This document shows, piece by piece, positions 11,696 to 19,699 of a stretch of 64,000 nt of DNA. Position 1 is the stretch's first letter. Every line of letters starts with the position of its first letter. The notes beneath the pieces are model-generated. The model searched no databases and was not told the origin of the DNA. It was given only the letters and a program-made list of their open reading frames with translations. This DNA is from Pseudomonas chlororaphis subsp. chlororaphis (lineage in GTDB: Bacteria > Pseudomonadota > Gammaproteobacteria > Pseudomonadales > Pseudomonadaceae): positions 2,232,001 through 2,296,000 of the forward strand of contig NZ_CP027712.1 of assembly GCF_003945765.1 (NCBI RefSeq), read 5' to 3'. A program made the translations under genes and the position numbers.

Positions 11696-11870
11696 TTCAG
11701 CCTGCTGATTCGCGGGAGCCGGCATGCTGGCTCCCGCGGACCTGCGCAAGAAGTGAGATCGCGACCGTTGCTGGAGGGCACAACAGTCGGAAAAAGCCCC
11801 GGATTTACGGGGGAGGGCGGTAAGTGATTGTTATGCCGGCAAATTTTTTTAAAAAAAGCTGAAAAAAAAT

Positions 11871-11899
11871 TTGACAGCCTTCCGATACGCCCTTAAGAT
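11871..11899 (+). promoter_or_regulatory. Sigma-70 promoter of the tRNA-Ala/Glu array
   Basis: A consensus TTGACA (11871-11876), a 17-bp spacer and TAAGAT (11894-11899) are followed by a GC-rich discriminator (CGCCCCGTCC). An A/T-rich run (11842-11870) lies directly upstream like an UP element. This is the pattern of growth-rate-controlled stable-RNA promoters. Confidence 0.85.
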
Positions 11900-11920
11900 T
11901 CGCCCCGTCCTCACCGACGA

Positions 11921-11996
<76 letters not shown>

Positions 11997-12073
11997 ATTT
12001 ACATTCAAGGTCTGGCCACACCGGCCTTGAATCGATCAGTTCTCAGCGCTGATCAGTTGTTAGAAGGGTTTGC

Positions 12074-12149
12074 GTCCCCTTCGTCTAGTGGCCTAGGACA
12101 CCGCCCTTTCACGGCGGTAACAGGGGTTCGAGTCCCCTAGGGGACGCCA
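12074..12149 (+). tRNA. tRNA-Glu (TTC), copy 1
   Basis: 76 nt. Acceptor GTCCCCT/AGGGGAC, anticodon loop CTTTCAC (anticodon TTC), T loop TTCGAGT, encoded CCA. It lies 77 bp after tRNA-Ala copy 1. Confidence 0.97.
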
Positions 12150-12202
12150 GTTTTACAGAAGCGATGTTGCAAGATGTCGCTCCGCCGCGAGGCGAAAAAT
12201 CT

Positions 12203-12278
<76 letters not shown>

Positions 12279-12358
12279 ATTTTACAGTTCAAGGTCTGGC
12301 CACACCGGCCTTGAATCGATCAGCTCTCAGCACTGATCAGTTGTATAGAAGGGTTTGT

Positions 12359-12434
12359 GTCCCCTTCGTCTAGTGGCCTAGGACACCGCCCTTTCACGGC
12401 GGTAACAGGGGTTCGAGTCCCCTAGGGGACGCCA
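12359..12434 (+). tRNA. tRNA-Glu (TTC), copy 2
   Basis: Identical over all 76 nt to the copy at 12074. Last gene of the array, followed by a terminator. Confidence 0.97.
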
Positions 12435-12460
12435 CGTTTACCCGCTCTGCGGGATTTATA

Positions 12461-12490
12461 AGGGTCATTCAATTATTGAATGGCCCTTTT
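12461..12490 (+). terminator. Rho-independent terminator of the tRNA-Ala/Glu array
   Basis: AGGGTCATTCAA pairs with TTGAATGGCCCT (one G-T pair) and is followed by TTTTGTTT. Confidence 0.85.
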
Positions 12491-12573
12491 GTTTGTCTGG
12501 CGTTTGGCCAATTCTCCCTTTCTCCCCACACTGTTCTCCTGACCGACGGTCACACTAACGACTTGCGAAAATT

Positions 12574-12589
12574 TATTATGAGAATAATA
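12574..12589. promoter_or_regulatory. Putative TetR-regulator operator
   Basis: A palindrome TATTAT-GAGA-ATAATA lies 28 bp before the start of the TetR-family gene, in a short A/T-rich stretch that also looks like a -10 region. TetR-type repressors commonly bind such dyads at their own promoter. Inference only. Confidence 0.4.
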
Positions 12590-12616
12590 TTTTTATCGTA
12601 ATATTCGGAGGCAACG

Positions 12617-13156
12617 ATGAACGATAAAAAAGCTCAAACCCGCGAGCGCATTCTCCAGGCCGCCAGCACCGCGCTGGTGCAGCGTGGCCCGGCCGAGCCG
12701 AGCGTGGGCGAAGTGATGGGTGCTGCGGGCCTGACGGTCGGTGGCTTCTACGCGCATTTCGAAAGCAAGGACGCCCTGATGCTGGAAGCGTTCAGTCAAT
12801 TGCTGGCCCAGCGCCGGGGCCTGATCGCCGATATGGACGCATCGTTGACCGGCGAGGAGCGGCGAGCGCTGGTGGCAGCGTTCTATCTGTCGCGCAAGCA
12901 CCGCGATTCCACCGAGCAGGCCTGCCCGATCCCCGCGTCGGTCGGTGAAATGGGGCGCCTGCCGGACGATTTCCGCAAAGTCCTGAATGAACACATCGAG
13001 CTGATGCTGGCTCAGTTGGCGACCACCCCCGAAGACACCGACAAGGCCCTGGCCGATCTGGCCCTGATGGTGGGCGGCTTGTCCCTGGCCCGGGCGCTGG
13101 GAGCCGGTGAGCTGTCGGACCGTTTACTACGCGCTGCCAAGTCGGCGGTGCTATGA
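12617..13156 (+). CDS. TetR-family transcriptional regulator
   Basis: 179 residues. The N-terminal helix-turn-helix domain (about residues 5-52) is typical: TRERILQAASTALVQRG, then GEVMGAAGLTVGGFYAHFESKDALM. The C-terminal ligand-binding half resembles the YxaF/AcrR-like group with a conserved CPIPASVGEMGR region. It probably represses its own promoter and the downstream hydrolase gene, which begins 29 bp after its stop. The ligand is unknown. A good ribosome site (CGGAGG) precedes the ATG. Confidence 0.85.
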   Translation: MNDKKAQTRERILQAASTALVQRGPAEPSVGEVMGAAGLTVGGFYAHFESKDALMLEAFSQLLAQRRGLIADMDASLTGEERRALVAAFYLSRKHRDSTEQACPIPASVGEMGRLPDDFRKVLNEHIELMLAQLATTPEDTDKALADLALMVGGLSLARALGAGELSDRLLRAAKSAVL

Positions 13157-13185
13157 CCTGAGGCGCTGGCCTGAGGAGAGAAGCG

Positions 13186-14019
13186 ATGAGCACGTTAAGT
13201 TGGGTTCGTGGCGTTAACGGCACCTTGGGCTGGGTTGCACCGAAGCTGGTCGCCAGCAAGATGCGGCTGGCCTTCATGACGCCGCGCGAGCGGCTGCCGC
13301 GTGACTGGGAGCTGCCGCTGCTGGCGCGTTCGGAGCGCATCACCCTGCGCTTCGGGCTCTCGGCATTGCGCTGGGGCCAGGGGCCGGCGGTGCTGTTGAT
13401 GCACGGTTGGGAAGGCCGCCCCACGCAATTTGCCAGCCTGATCGATGCGCTGGTGGGCGCCGGCTACAGCGTCGTGGCTCTGGACGGTCCCGCCCACGGG
13501 CGTTCTCCCGGTCGCGAGGCCAATGTGATGCTGTTTGCCCGGGCGATGCTCGAAGCCGCCGCGGAGTTACCGCCGCTGCGCGCGGTCATCGGCCATTCCA
13601 TGGGGGGCGCCAGCGCCATGCTGGCGGTGCAGCTGGGCTTGCGTACCGAGACCCTGGTCAGCATCGCCGCCCCGGCGCGGATACTCGGCGTCCTGCGCGG
13701 CTTCGCCCGTTATGTGCGCCTGCCGCCCAAGGCGCGCTCGGCCTTTATCCGCCAGGTGGAGCAGGATGTCGGCATGCGCGCCGCGGCCCTGGATGTCGCG
13801 CACTACCAGCTGGATATGCCCGGGCTGATCGTGCATGCCGAAGACGATTGCTTTGTCCCGGTCAAGGAGTCCGAATTGATCCACGACGCCTGGTTCGACA
13901 GTCGCTTGTTGCGCCTGAAGGAGGGCGGGCATCAGCGCGTATTGGCCGATCCGCGGCTGATCGAGGGTGTGCTGACGCTGTTGGCCGGCCGCAGCCTGCA
14001 AGCGCGCCAATCCGCCTGA
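13186..14019 (+). CDS. Alpha/beta-hydrolase fold protein
   Basis: 277 residues, cytoplasmic. The nucleophile elbow GHSMGG is near residue 138, the oxyanion-side motif MHGWEGRP near 72, a likely acid in AEDDCFVP near 225 and the catalytic His in GGHQRV near 249, so the triad seems complete. It could be an esterase or lipase acting on small lipophilic esters. It sits in a likely operon behind the TetR regulator, suggesting induction by an unknown compound. Substrate not predictable. Confidence 0.8.
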   Translation: MSTLSWVRGVNGTLGWVAPKLVASKMRLAFMTPRERLPRDWELPLLARSERITLRFGLSALRWGQGPAVLLMHGWEGRPTQFASLIDALVGAGYSVVALDGPAHGRSPGREANVMLFARAMLEAAAELPPLRAVIGHSMGGASAMLAVQLGLRTETLVSIAAPARILGVLRGFARYVRLPPKARSAFIRQVEQDVGMRAAALDVAHYQLDMPGLIVHAEDDCFVPVKESELIHDAWFDSRLLRLKEGGHQRVLADPRLIEGVLTLLAGRSLQARQSA

Positions 14020-14067
14020 GCAATCCGTTACACTGCCCCGGTCGAATAATCTGACCGGGAGTGGGGC

Positions 14068-14505
14068 ATGGGCTGGGATCTGGCAACGCCGTTTATCATC
14101 GATCTGCAGGTAGGTGCCGAAGACATCGACGGCTTGGGGCATGCCAACAACGCGGTGTACGTCACTTGGCTGGAGCGTTGCGCCTGGCGTCACTCCCAGC
14201 GCCTGGGCCTGGACCTGAGCGAATACCGCCGCCTGGATCGGGCCATGGCGGTGGTACGCCACGAGATCGACTACCTGGCGGCGGCCTATGAAGGCGACGA
14301 GCTGCAGCTGGCGACCTGGATCGTCGACTGGGACCAGCGCCTGAAGATGTCGCGACGCTTCCAACTGGTGCGTCCGAGCGATGGCACCACCTTGCTGCGG
14401 GCCCAGACCACCTTTGTCTGCATCGAGCTGTCCAGCGGCAAGCCCAAGCGCATGCCGGCGGAGTTTCTCGAGGGTTATGGGCCGGCGTTGCAAGGGGCGA
14501 GCTGA
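14068..14505 (+). CDS. Acyl-CoA thioesterase, 4HBT/hotdog family (YbgC/FadM-like)
   Basis: 145 residues, the normal size of a single-hotdog thioesterase. The motif DIDGLGHANNAVYVTWLE at about residues 16-34 carries the Asp/Gly-His-Asn-Asn signature of the 4-hydroxybenzoyl-CoA thioesterase group. It probably hydrolyses acyl-CoA thioesters in the cytoplasm as a dimer or tetramer. It starts 48 bp after the hydrolase gene, preceded by GAGTGGGG, and may share its transcript. Chain-length preference unknown. Confidence 0.8.
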   Translation: MGWDLATPFIIDLQVGAEDIDGLGHANNAVYVTWLERCAWRHSQRLGLDLSEYRRLDRAMAVVRHEIDYLAAAYEGDELQLATWIVDWDQRLKMSRRFQLVRPSDGTTLLRAQTTFVCIELSSGKPKRMPAEFLEGYGPALQGAS

Positions 14506-14606
14506 GACCAACCCGCAACCATCCACCCGTTGAAATACCTGCTTCCCAGCGAAACCCAGTAAACTGGCGCACGTTTTTTTACCGCGTTTTACGTTGAGTG
14601 TGATTC

Positions 14607-15566
14607 ATGCAAATTGCTTTGGCGCCCATGGAAGGGTTGGTCGATGACATCCTGCGGGATGTGCTGACCCGGGTCGGTGGTATCGACTGGTGCGTGACCG
14701 AGTTCATCCGGGTCAACGATCAGTTGCTCACGCCGGCCTATTTCCACAAGTTCGGCCCCGAGTTGTTGAACGGCGCCCGGACCGCGTCCGGCGTGCCGCT
14801 GCGGGTGCAGCTGCTGGGTTCCGATCCGGTGTGCCTGGCGGAAAACGCCGCGCTGGCCTGTGAGCTCGGTTCCGAAGTCATCGACCTGAACTTCGGCTGC
14901 CCGGCCAAGACCGTCAACAAATCCCGTGGCGGTGCGGTGCTGCTCAAGGAGCCGGAGCTGCTCAACCAGATCGTCGAGCAGGTGCGGCGTGCTGTGCCTG
15001 CGCACATCCCGGTGACCGCCAAGATGCGCCTCGGCTTCGATAGCCCGGATGGCTCGCTGGTGTGCGCCACGGCGCTGGCCGAAGGCGGCGCGGAACATAT
15101 CGTGGTGCATGCGCGGACCAAGGTCGACGGCTACAAGCCGCCGGCGCACTGGGAGTGGATTCCGCGGGTGCAGGACGTGGTCAAGGTGCCGGTGTTCGCC
15201 AACGGCGATATCTGGAGTGTCGAAGACTGGCGCCGCTGCCGCGAAATCAGCGGGGTGGAAGACATCATGCTCGGTCGTGGCCTGGTGTCGCGTCCGGACC
15301 TGGCCCGGCAAATCGCCGCCGCGCGGGCCGGGGAAGAGGTGGTCGAGATGACCTGGGCCGAGCTGATGCCGCTGATCCAGGACTTCTGGCTGCAAGCCAA
15401 GGCGCAGATGACGGCTCGCCAATCGCCGGGTCGCCTGAAGCAGTGGCTGGCGATGCTGACCCGCAATTATCCCGAGGCGGTGGAGCTGTTCACCGTCCTG
15501 CGTCGCGAAACCGAGCCGGATCAAGTCTCGCGTTTGCTGGGCTTGCCGGTGGCCGAGGCGGCCTGA
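14607..15566 (+). CDS. dusC: tRNA-dihydrouridine(16) synthase
   Basis: 319 residues. This FMN enzyme reduces uridine 16 in the tRNA D loop with NADPH. Seen: the N-terminal [13 protein letters not shown]-binding start, [23 protein letters not shown] with the catalytic cysteine near residue 98, [16 protein letters not shown] and the phosphate-binding FANGDIWS and [12 protein letters not shown]. The MEG-V start and the NKSRGGA form favour DusC over DusA or DusB. It stands alone between the thioesterase and the heat-shock gene. Confidence 0.9.
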   Translation: MQIALAPMEGLVDDILRDVLTRVGGIDWCVTEFIRVNDQLLTPAYFHKFGPELLNGARTASGVPLRVQLLGSDPVCLAENAALACELGSEVIDLNFGCPAKTVNKSRGGAVLLKEPELLNQIVEQVRRAVPAHIPVTAKMRLGFDSPDGSLVCATALAEGGAEHIVVHARTKVDGYKPPAHWEWIPRVQDVVKVPVFANGDIWSVEDWRRCREISGVEDIMLGRGLVSRPDLARQIAAARAGEEVVEMTWAELMPLIQDFWLQAKAQMTARQSPGRLKQWLAMLTRNYPEAVELFTVLRRETEPDQVSRLLGLPVAEAA

Positions 15567-15585
15567 AAAAATCTGCGAAAAGTCT

Positions 15586-15614
15586 CTTGAAATGCAATCG
15601 GCGGTCCCTATCTA
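15586..15614 (+). promoter_or_regulatory. Sigma-32 heat-shock promoter of hsp20
   Basis: CTTGAAA (15586-15592), a 13-bp spacer and CCCTATCTA (15606-15614) match the sigma-32 consensus CTTGAAA-N13/14-CCCCATnT closely. It begins 19 bp after the dusC stop. Confidence 0.85.
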
Positions 15615-15621
15615 AGGGTTA

Positions 15622-15677
15622 CGCGATGCCGAATTCGGGTCGCGGAGACAAAAAAACTTGCTGATTGTTTTCAGGAG
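15622..15677 (+). promoter_or_regulatory. ROSE-like RNA thermometer in the hsp20 leader
   Basis: Two hairpins lie between the predicted heat-shock start site and the ATG. The first pairs CGCGA with TCGCG around CCGAATTCGG. The second (15657-15677) pairs CTTGCTG with CAGGAG across an ATTGTTTT loop, so the Shine-Dalgarno AGGAG (15673-15677) is sequestered and a G is bulged opposite it. This TTGCT/AGGAG layout is the hallmark of ROSE elements upstream of ibpA-type genes; melting would expose the ribosome site at high temperature. Confidence 0.75.
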
Positions 15678-15686
15678 ATTTGAACC

Positions 15687-16133
15687 ATGAGTACTGCATT
15701 TTCCCTCGCACCACTGTTCCGTTCCTCGGTGGGTTTCGACCGTTTCAACGACCTGTTCGAAACCGCCCTGCGCAATGAGCCAGGCAGCACCTATCCGCCC
15801 TACAACGTCGAAAAGCACGGTGACGACCAGTACCGCATCGTCGTGGCCGCCGCCGGGTTCCAGGAAGAAGACCTGGAACTGCAAGTCGAGAAGGGCGTGC
15901 TGACCATCAGTGGCGGCAAACGTGACGCGAACGAAGGCGTCACCTTCCTGCACCAGGGCATCGCCCAGCGTGCGTTCAAGCTGTCCTTCCGCCTGGCCGA
16001 TCACATCGAGATCAAGGCCGCCGGCCTGAGCAATGGTCTGTTGAGCATCGACCTGTTGCGGGTGATCCCGGAAGAGGCGAAAGCCAAACGCATCCCAATC
16101 AACGGGACGCAGCAAGCGGCTCTGCAGCATTGA
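15687..16133 (+). CDS. ibpA: Small heat-shock protein, Hsp20/IbpA family
   Basis: 148 residues, the size of IbpA. The alpha-crystallin domain spans about residues 32-125 (YPPYNVEKHGDDQYRIVVAA, then GVLTISGGKRD and the GLLSIDLLRVIPEE strand), and the C-terminal KRIPING carries the I-x-I anchoring motif. As an ATP-independent holdase it binds unfolding proteins and passes them to DnaK/ClpB. Control is by a sigma-32 promoter and a ROSE-like thermometer. A strong terminator follows, so it is monocistronic. Confidence 0.93.
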   Translation: MSTAFSLAPLFRSSVGFDRFNDLFETALRNEPGSTYPPYNVEKHGDDQYRIVVAAAGFQEEDLELQVEKGVLTISGGKRDANEGVTFLHQGIAQRAFKLSFRLADHIEIKAAGLSNGLLSIDLLRVIPEEAKAKRIPINGTQQAALQH

Positions 16134-16184
16134 TCCATGCGCAGCAATGCAGGCGCTTGATCGAGCGCTGAGTCGCCAAATGAA

Positions 16185-16210
16185 GGCCCCGACTTGTCGG
16201 GGCCTTTTTT
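16185..16210 (+). terminator. Rho-independent terminator of hsp20
   Basis: GGCCCCGA (16185-16192) pairs perfectly with TCGGGGCC (16197-16204) around CTTG and is followed by six T. Confidence 0.92.
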
Positions 16211-16319
16211 ATGCCCGGCAGAATCATCGTTCACCTTTGCTGCCTGCGATGGTTTCTCTACAATCCGCCGCAGTTTTGCCGACCCCCCATTCCTCACTGG
16301 TCGGCTTGGAGCCTTTTTC

Positions 16320-17018
16320 ATGGACGAGATACACCAGCGCTGGCTGTGGAGCCTCTCTGCGCCGATGGTTGCGCTCAACCCTCGCGCCGGATACGACAAC
16401 CCCGCGTTCTACCCCGGCCCGGAATCCATCGACCTGCAAGGCAGTTGGGGCATCGGTGACCGACGGCAGTTGTTGGACATGCTGGAAAAGATGACTGACC
16501 ACGGTCACGCCGCCCGCCTCGACGACGCCTATCGCGCCTGGCAGCGCTGCCTGCCGAGCGAGTGGCAGGCCCTGCTCGAGACCCTCGAGCCCCGTGAACG
16601 CATCCTGCATGAGTTCGCCAGCCGTACCTTTGGTGCTTGCGGCCCGGGCGGGATCCTGGCCTGGGATTACGGGCGCATGGGGTTTCTCTTGCGTTGTGGC
16701 GTGCGCAACCAGTGGATCGATCTGGCCGAGAGCCTGTGGCTGCACGGCCGGCTGGCGGTCAGGGCGCAATACCACTACGGCAGCTGGTTCGCCTATTTCA
16801 ATGGTTTCCTGGTTGGCCGCGCGTTCTGGGGTTGCCTGGGCAATAGCGACGACGAACTGGCTTACGAGCTGGATCGACAGGGGGAGAACCCCAACAGCCT
16901 GATGATCGCCCAGGGGCTTGCGCAAAACATGGCGGACTGCCTGGCGGACCTGCCTTGGCATCTGGAACTGGATTTGCCGCAACGTCCGGCGTCGCTTGAG
17001 GAGTTCGACTGGTCATGA
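16320..17018 (+). CDS. DUF1266 protein (YbeU-like), partner gene of the HscC module
   Basis: 232 residues from the ATG before DEIHQRWLW; the open frame continues upstream but through the hsp20 terminator, so the shorter start is right. It is Trp- and Tyr-rich, with repeated small motifs (GILAWDYGRMGFLLRCG, WFAYFNGFLVGRAFWG) that I match from memory to DUF1266 proteins such as E. coli YbeU. No signal peptide or clear membrane helix. Its stop overlaps the next start (ATGA), giving translational coupling with the J-domain gene. In E. coli, ybeU lies next to djlC and hscC, as here, so it probably belongs to the same chaperone system. Biochemical function unknown. Confidence 0.75.
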   Translation: MDEIHQRWLWSLSAPMVALNPRAGYDNPAFYPGPESIDLQGSWGIGDRRQLLDMLEKMTDHGHAARLDDAYRAWQRCLPSEWQALLETLEPRERILHEFASRTFGACGPGGILAWDYGRMGFLLRCGVRNQWIDLAESLWLHGRLAVRAQYHYGSWFAYFNGFLVGRAFWGCLGNSDDELAYELDRQGENPNSLMIAQGLAQNMADCLADLPWHLELDLPQRPASLEEFDWS

Positions 17019-19699
17019 GTTGCTGGATAAAGCTGGGTATCGACCCTACCACCGATGAAACGCTGATTCGCAATGCCTATCGTGCCCGTCTGCCGGAGCA
17101 TCACCCGGAGACCGATCCCGAAGGGTTCCAAGCACTGCGCCAGGCCTATGAGAGTGCCCTGCGGCTGGTGCGTGACAAGGCGCAGGAACTTGAAGCGGCG
17201 CAGGAGAGCGAGCCTGCGCCTGCGCAGGCCATCCTCGATTTTGATGCGCTGCTGAGTGATCCGGCGCGACGCTTCAATCCTGAGGCCTGGCAGGCCTTTA
17301 TCAAGACACTGGATCAACTGCCGCTCGGCATGCTCGATGACCTGCGCTGGGAGTTGTTCGGGCGGACGGCCAACGCCGGGCCGCTGTCCCATCGTTGCGC
17401 GGGCCTGCTGGCCCAGCGCATGGGCTGGGAGCATCAGTTGCTGGAGCTGGGGTTCGATCAGGCCCGTCATGTCGAGGACTATCTGAACCGGATCAAGACC
17501 CCGGACCCTTTCGACACGGTGCTGATGGGGAATTGGTCGGAACCGGCGCAGACCGAAAGCCTGTGGTACGCGCGCAGTCTCGACTTCATCTTCGACCGGC
17601 GACCGCTCCACGAATACGAAGGCTTCGCCAGCCAACACACCTGCCTGCCGTTGCCGAATGATGCGCTCTTCATCAAGCGCTTGCTGGTGCAATTCACCCA
17701 GGCCGGCATCGGTGGCCAGGGGTTGCTGCAGTTGTGCATCGAGCAGCAGCGCGAAGCCCCGGATGATGTGGACTGGCTTTACCTGCTGGCGTGCCAGAAC
17801 AGCCTGCTGGGGCTGGACGATCAGGCGTTGCCTTGCTGGGTCCGGCTTTGGCAGGAGCATCGTCATCCCAAGGCCGAGAGCCAATTGCTGGCGTTGTGCG
17901 CCAAACGTCAGCCGGACTTTTTGCCGCTGCTGATCCAGGCGTTTGATCGTCTGGAGAATTTCAGCGGCTGGTCCACCGATCTCGCCCATGTCACCCAGGA
18001 ATACGGCAGCCCTTCACAACGCCCCGAGACGCTGATCCGCTGGCTCGGCGTTGGCCGGCTCGAGCTGCAGGGGTTGGCGCAGGCCTTTATCGACTGGCGG
18101 ATGACCGGCGACGAGTTGCCCTTGCTGGCACAGTTGCTGGGCCAGAACACCGACACCCGGTTGTTGCGCCTGTACCGGCATGCCTGGGCCTTGCACCGTG
18201 GCGCAGCAGACCTGTTGCAACAGGTGCTGGACGAGCCGCAGCCGCTGGATGCCCTCGAAGGCCTGGTGCTGAGCGGGTTCAAGGACCAGGCCGGGCAGCA
18301 CCTGCGCTGGTTGAACCAGGCACCGATTCCGTTGGCGATGAAGGCCTTCATCGATGAAGGGGCTGCTTCGGTGCAACTGGCCGCTGCGCTGACAACCGGT
18401 GAGCCGCATAAGATCTGCCGTGTGTGGCTGCGCCGATTGCGTCCTTACGGTCACGCTGCCCTGGAGCGTATCGCCGAGTTTTTCGAATTGAGCGATACGG
18501 ATGCCGCTAGCGATTTGTCGGAACTGAACCTGCTGCTGCAACTGAGCCAGCATGGCGTAGTGTTGCCGCCGCCAGGGACGGGAGAGGCGGTCTGGCACTG
18601 GTACGCCCATACGCTGTTCCTGATGGCGTTGCTGGAGCAGCCGGAACGCTGGTGGCAATTGATCGACTCGCGGTGCCTGGAGCGCCTGGCGCTCAATCCG
18701 TCCCATCCGCTCAGCCGGCTGCAGCCGCAGCTTGCCCAGTTACAGCGCGAACAGGGCGACCTGAGCGCTTTGCTCGGCTGGCTGCAATTGGACGATCCGC
18801 TGCATGCCTTGCTCGACCGGCAATTGCTTGGCGTCCAGGAAGCGCTCGACAGTGCGCGGTTGTTGAGCGATGAGCGCTTGTTCGCATGTCTGCGCAGCGA
18901 CCTGCACGCCTTCGCGGACGATTTGCTCGGGCGCATGCTCTTGAGTGGTGTGCTGTATCACGACCCGGTGATCGATGCGCAGCAGCGTCGATACCTGCTC
19001 GATCGGATTACCGAAATCACCAATCCCCAGGACTGGTTCGACGGCTTCCGCCACGGCTTGATCAAGGGCGAGCCGCCACGGCCGCCGCAGCAGATGCTGG
19101 TCGAAGACGAAGGGATCGACAGCGAGGCCTTTTACCTGGCCCTCGATGTGCTCAAGGGGCTGGTGCGTTACGGCGGTGCCGGTGTGCCTCGGCAGAAAGT
19201 GCTGCTGCGCATGCAGCGGGCCAAGGACAATCCGGAACACGGGCTCGGCCTGCGGTTTGCCTTCAGTGCGCTGCTGTCCTGGAGCGAGCGTCTGCTGCTG
19301 GCTAAGGGCGACAGCCGTCCGACGCCCGCCACGGCGTTCTGGCGCCTGGGCACACGGCTGGGACGCGGGGCGTTTTTCTGGCAGGTGCTGGGCGCTGTGC
19401 TGGTCACCCCGCTGGCCGCGTTGTTCAGCGGCACGTCGCTGTCCGCGATCGTTGTGTCATTGCTGGGCAGCCTGTTTTTACTCGGGGCGATTCTGCGCCG
19501 CCTGCATGACATGGGGCGTGGTATCCCGACCTTGCTGGTGCTGGGCGGTCTGTCGGTGTTCTTTCCATTTCTGTCGCTGATCCTGTTCGCCTTTCCCGGC
19601 GACAAGCTGCCCAACCGCTATGGCGTACCGCCCGACAGCGCGGGTGAAGACGCGCTGCCCGGTGGTTTGCAGGCCAGCTTGCGGCGGCTCAACGGCTAG
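17015..19699 (+). CDS. J-domain protein (DjlC/DjlB-like) with C-terminal DUF805 membrane domain
   Basis: 894 residues. An N-terminal J-like domain (about 1-60) reads WIKLGIDPTTDETLIRNAYR ... HHPETDPEGFQALRQAYE: the loop tripeptide is HPE instead of the HPD normally needed to stimulate Hsp70 ATPase. A long helical, Leu/Gln/Trp-rich middle (about 70-755) looks like a repeat scaffold. The C-terminal 120 residues contain three hydrophobic segments and the DUF805 pattern (ILRRLHDMGRGIPTL, then FPGDKLPNRYGVPP), placing the protein at the inner membrane. It is coupled to the DUF1266 gene and converges on hscC, whose stop codon it overlaps (CTAG). By position and domain it is the likely co-chaperone of HscC. 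The E. coli homologues are about half this length. Confidence 0.75.
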   Translation: MSCWIKLGIDPTTDETLIRNAYRARLPEHHPETDPEGFQALRQAYESALRLVRDKAQELEAAQESEPAPAQAILDFDALLSDPARRFNPEAWQAFIKTLDQLPLGMLDDLRWELFGRTANAGPLSHRCAGLLAQRMGWEHQLLELGFDQARHVEDYLNRIKTPDPFDTVLMGNWSEPAQTESLWYARSLDFIFDRRPLHEYEGFASQHTCLPLPNDALFIKRLLVQFTQAGIGGQGLLQLCIEQQREAPDDVDWLYLLACQNSLLGLDDQALPCWVRLWQEHRHPKAESQLLALCAKRQPDFLPLLIQAFDRLENFSGWSTDLAHVTQEYGSPSQRPETLIRWLGVGRLELQGLAQAFIDWRMTGDELPLLAQLLGQNTDTRLLRLYRHAWALHRGAADLLQQVLDEPQPLDALEGLVLSGFKDQAGQHLRWLNQAPIPLAMKAFIDEGAASVQLAAALTTGEPHKICRVWLRRLRPYGHAALERIAEFFELSDTDAASDLSELNLLLQLSQHGVVLPPPGTGEAVWHWYAHTLFLMALLEQPERWWQLIDSRCLERLALNPSHPLSRLQPQLAQLQREQGDLSALLGWLQLDDPLHALLDRQLLGVQEALDSARLLSDERLFACLRSDLHAFADDLLGRMLLSGVLYHDPVIDAQQRRYLLDRITEITNPQDWFDGFRHGLIKGEPPRPPQQMLVEDEGIDSEAFYLALDVLKGLVRYGGAGVPRQKVLLRMQRAKDNPEHGLGLRFAFSALLSWSERLLLAKGDSRPTPATAFWRLGTRLGRGAFFWQVLGAVLVTPLAALFSGTSLSAIVVSLLGSLFLLGAILRRLHDMGRGIPTLLVLGGLSVFFPFLSLILFAFPGDKLPNRYGVPPDSAGEDALPGGLQASLRRLNG

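Noticed and set aside
9995..11749. 584-codon open frame on the minus strand
   Set aside because: Antisense to gltX, whose motifs are unambiguous; shadow frame.
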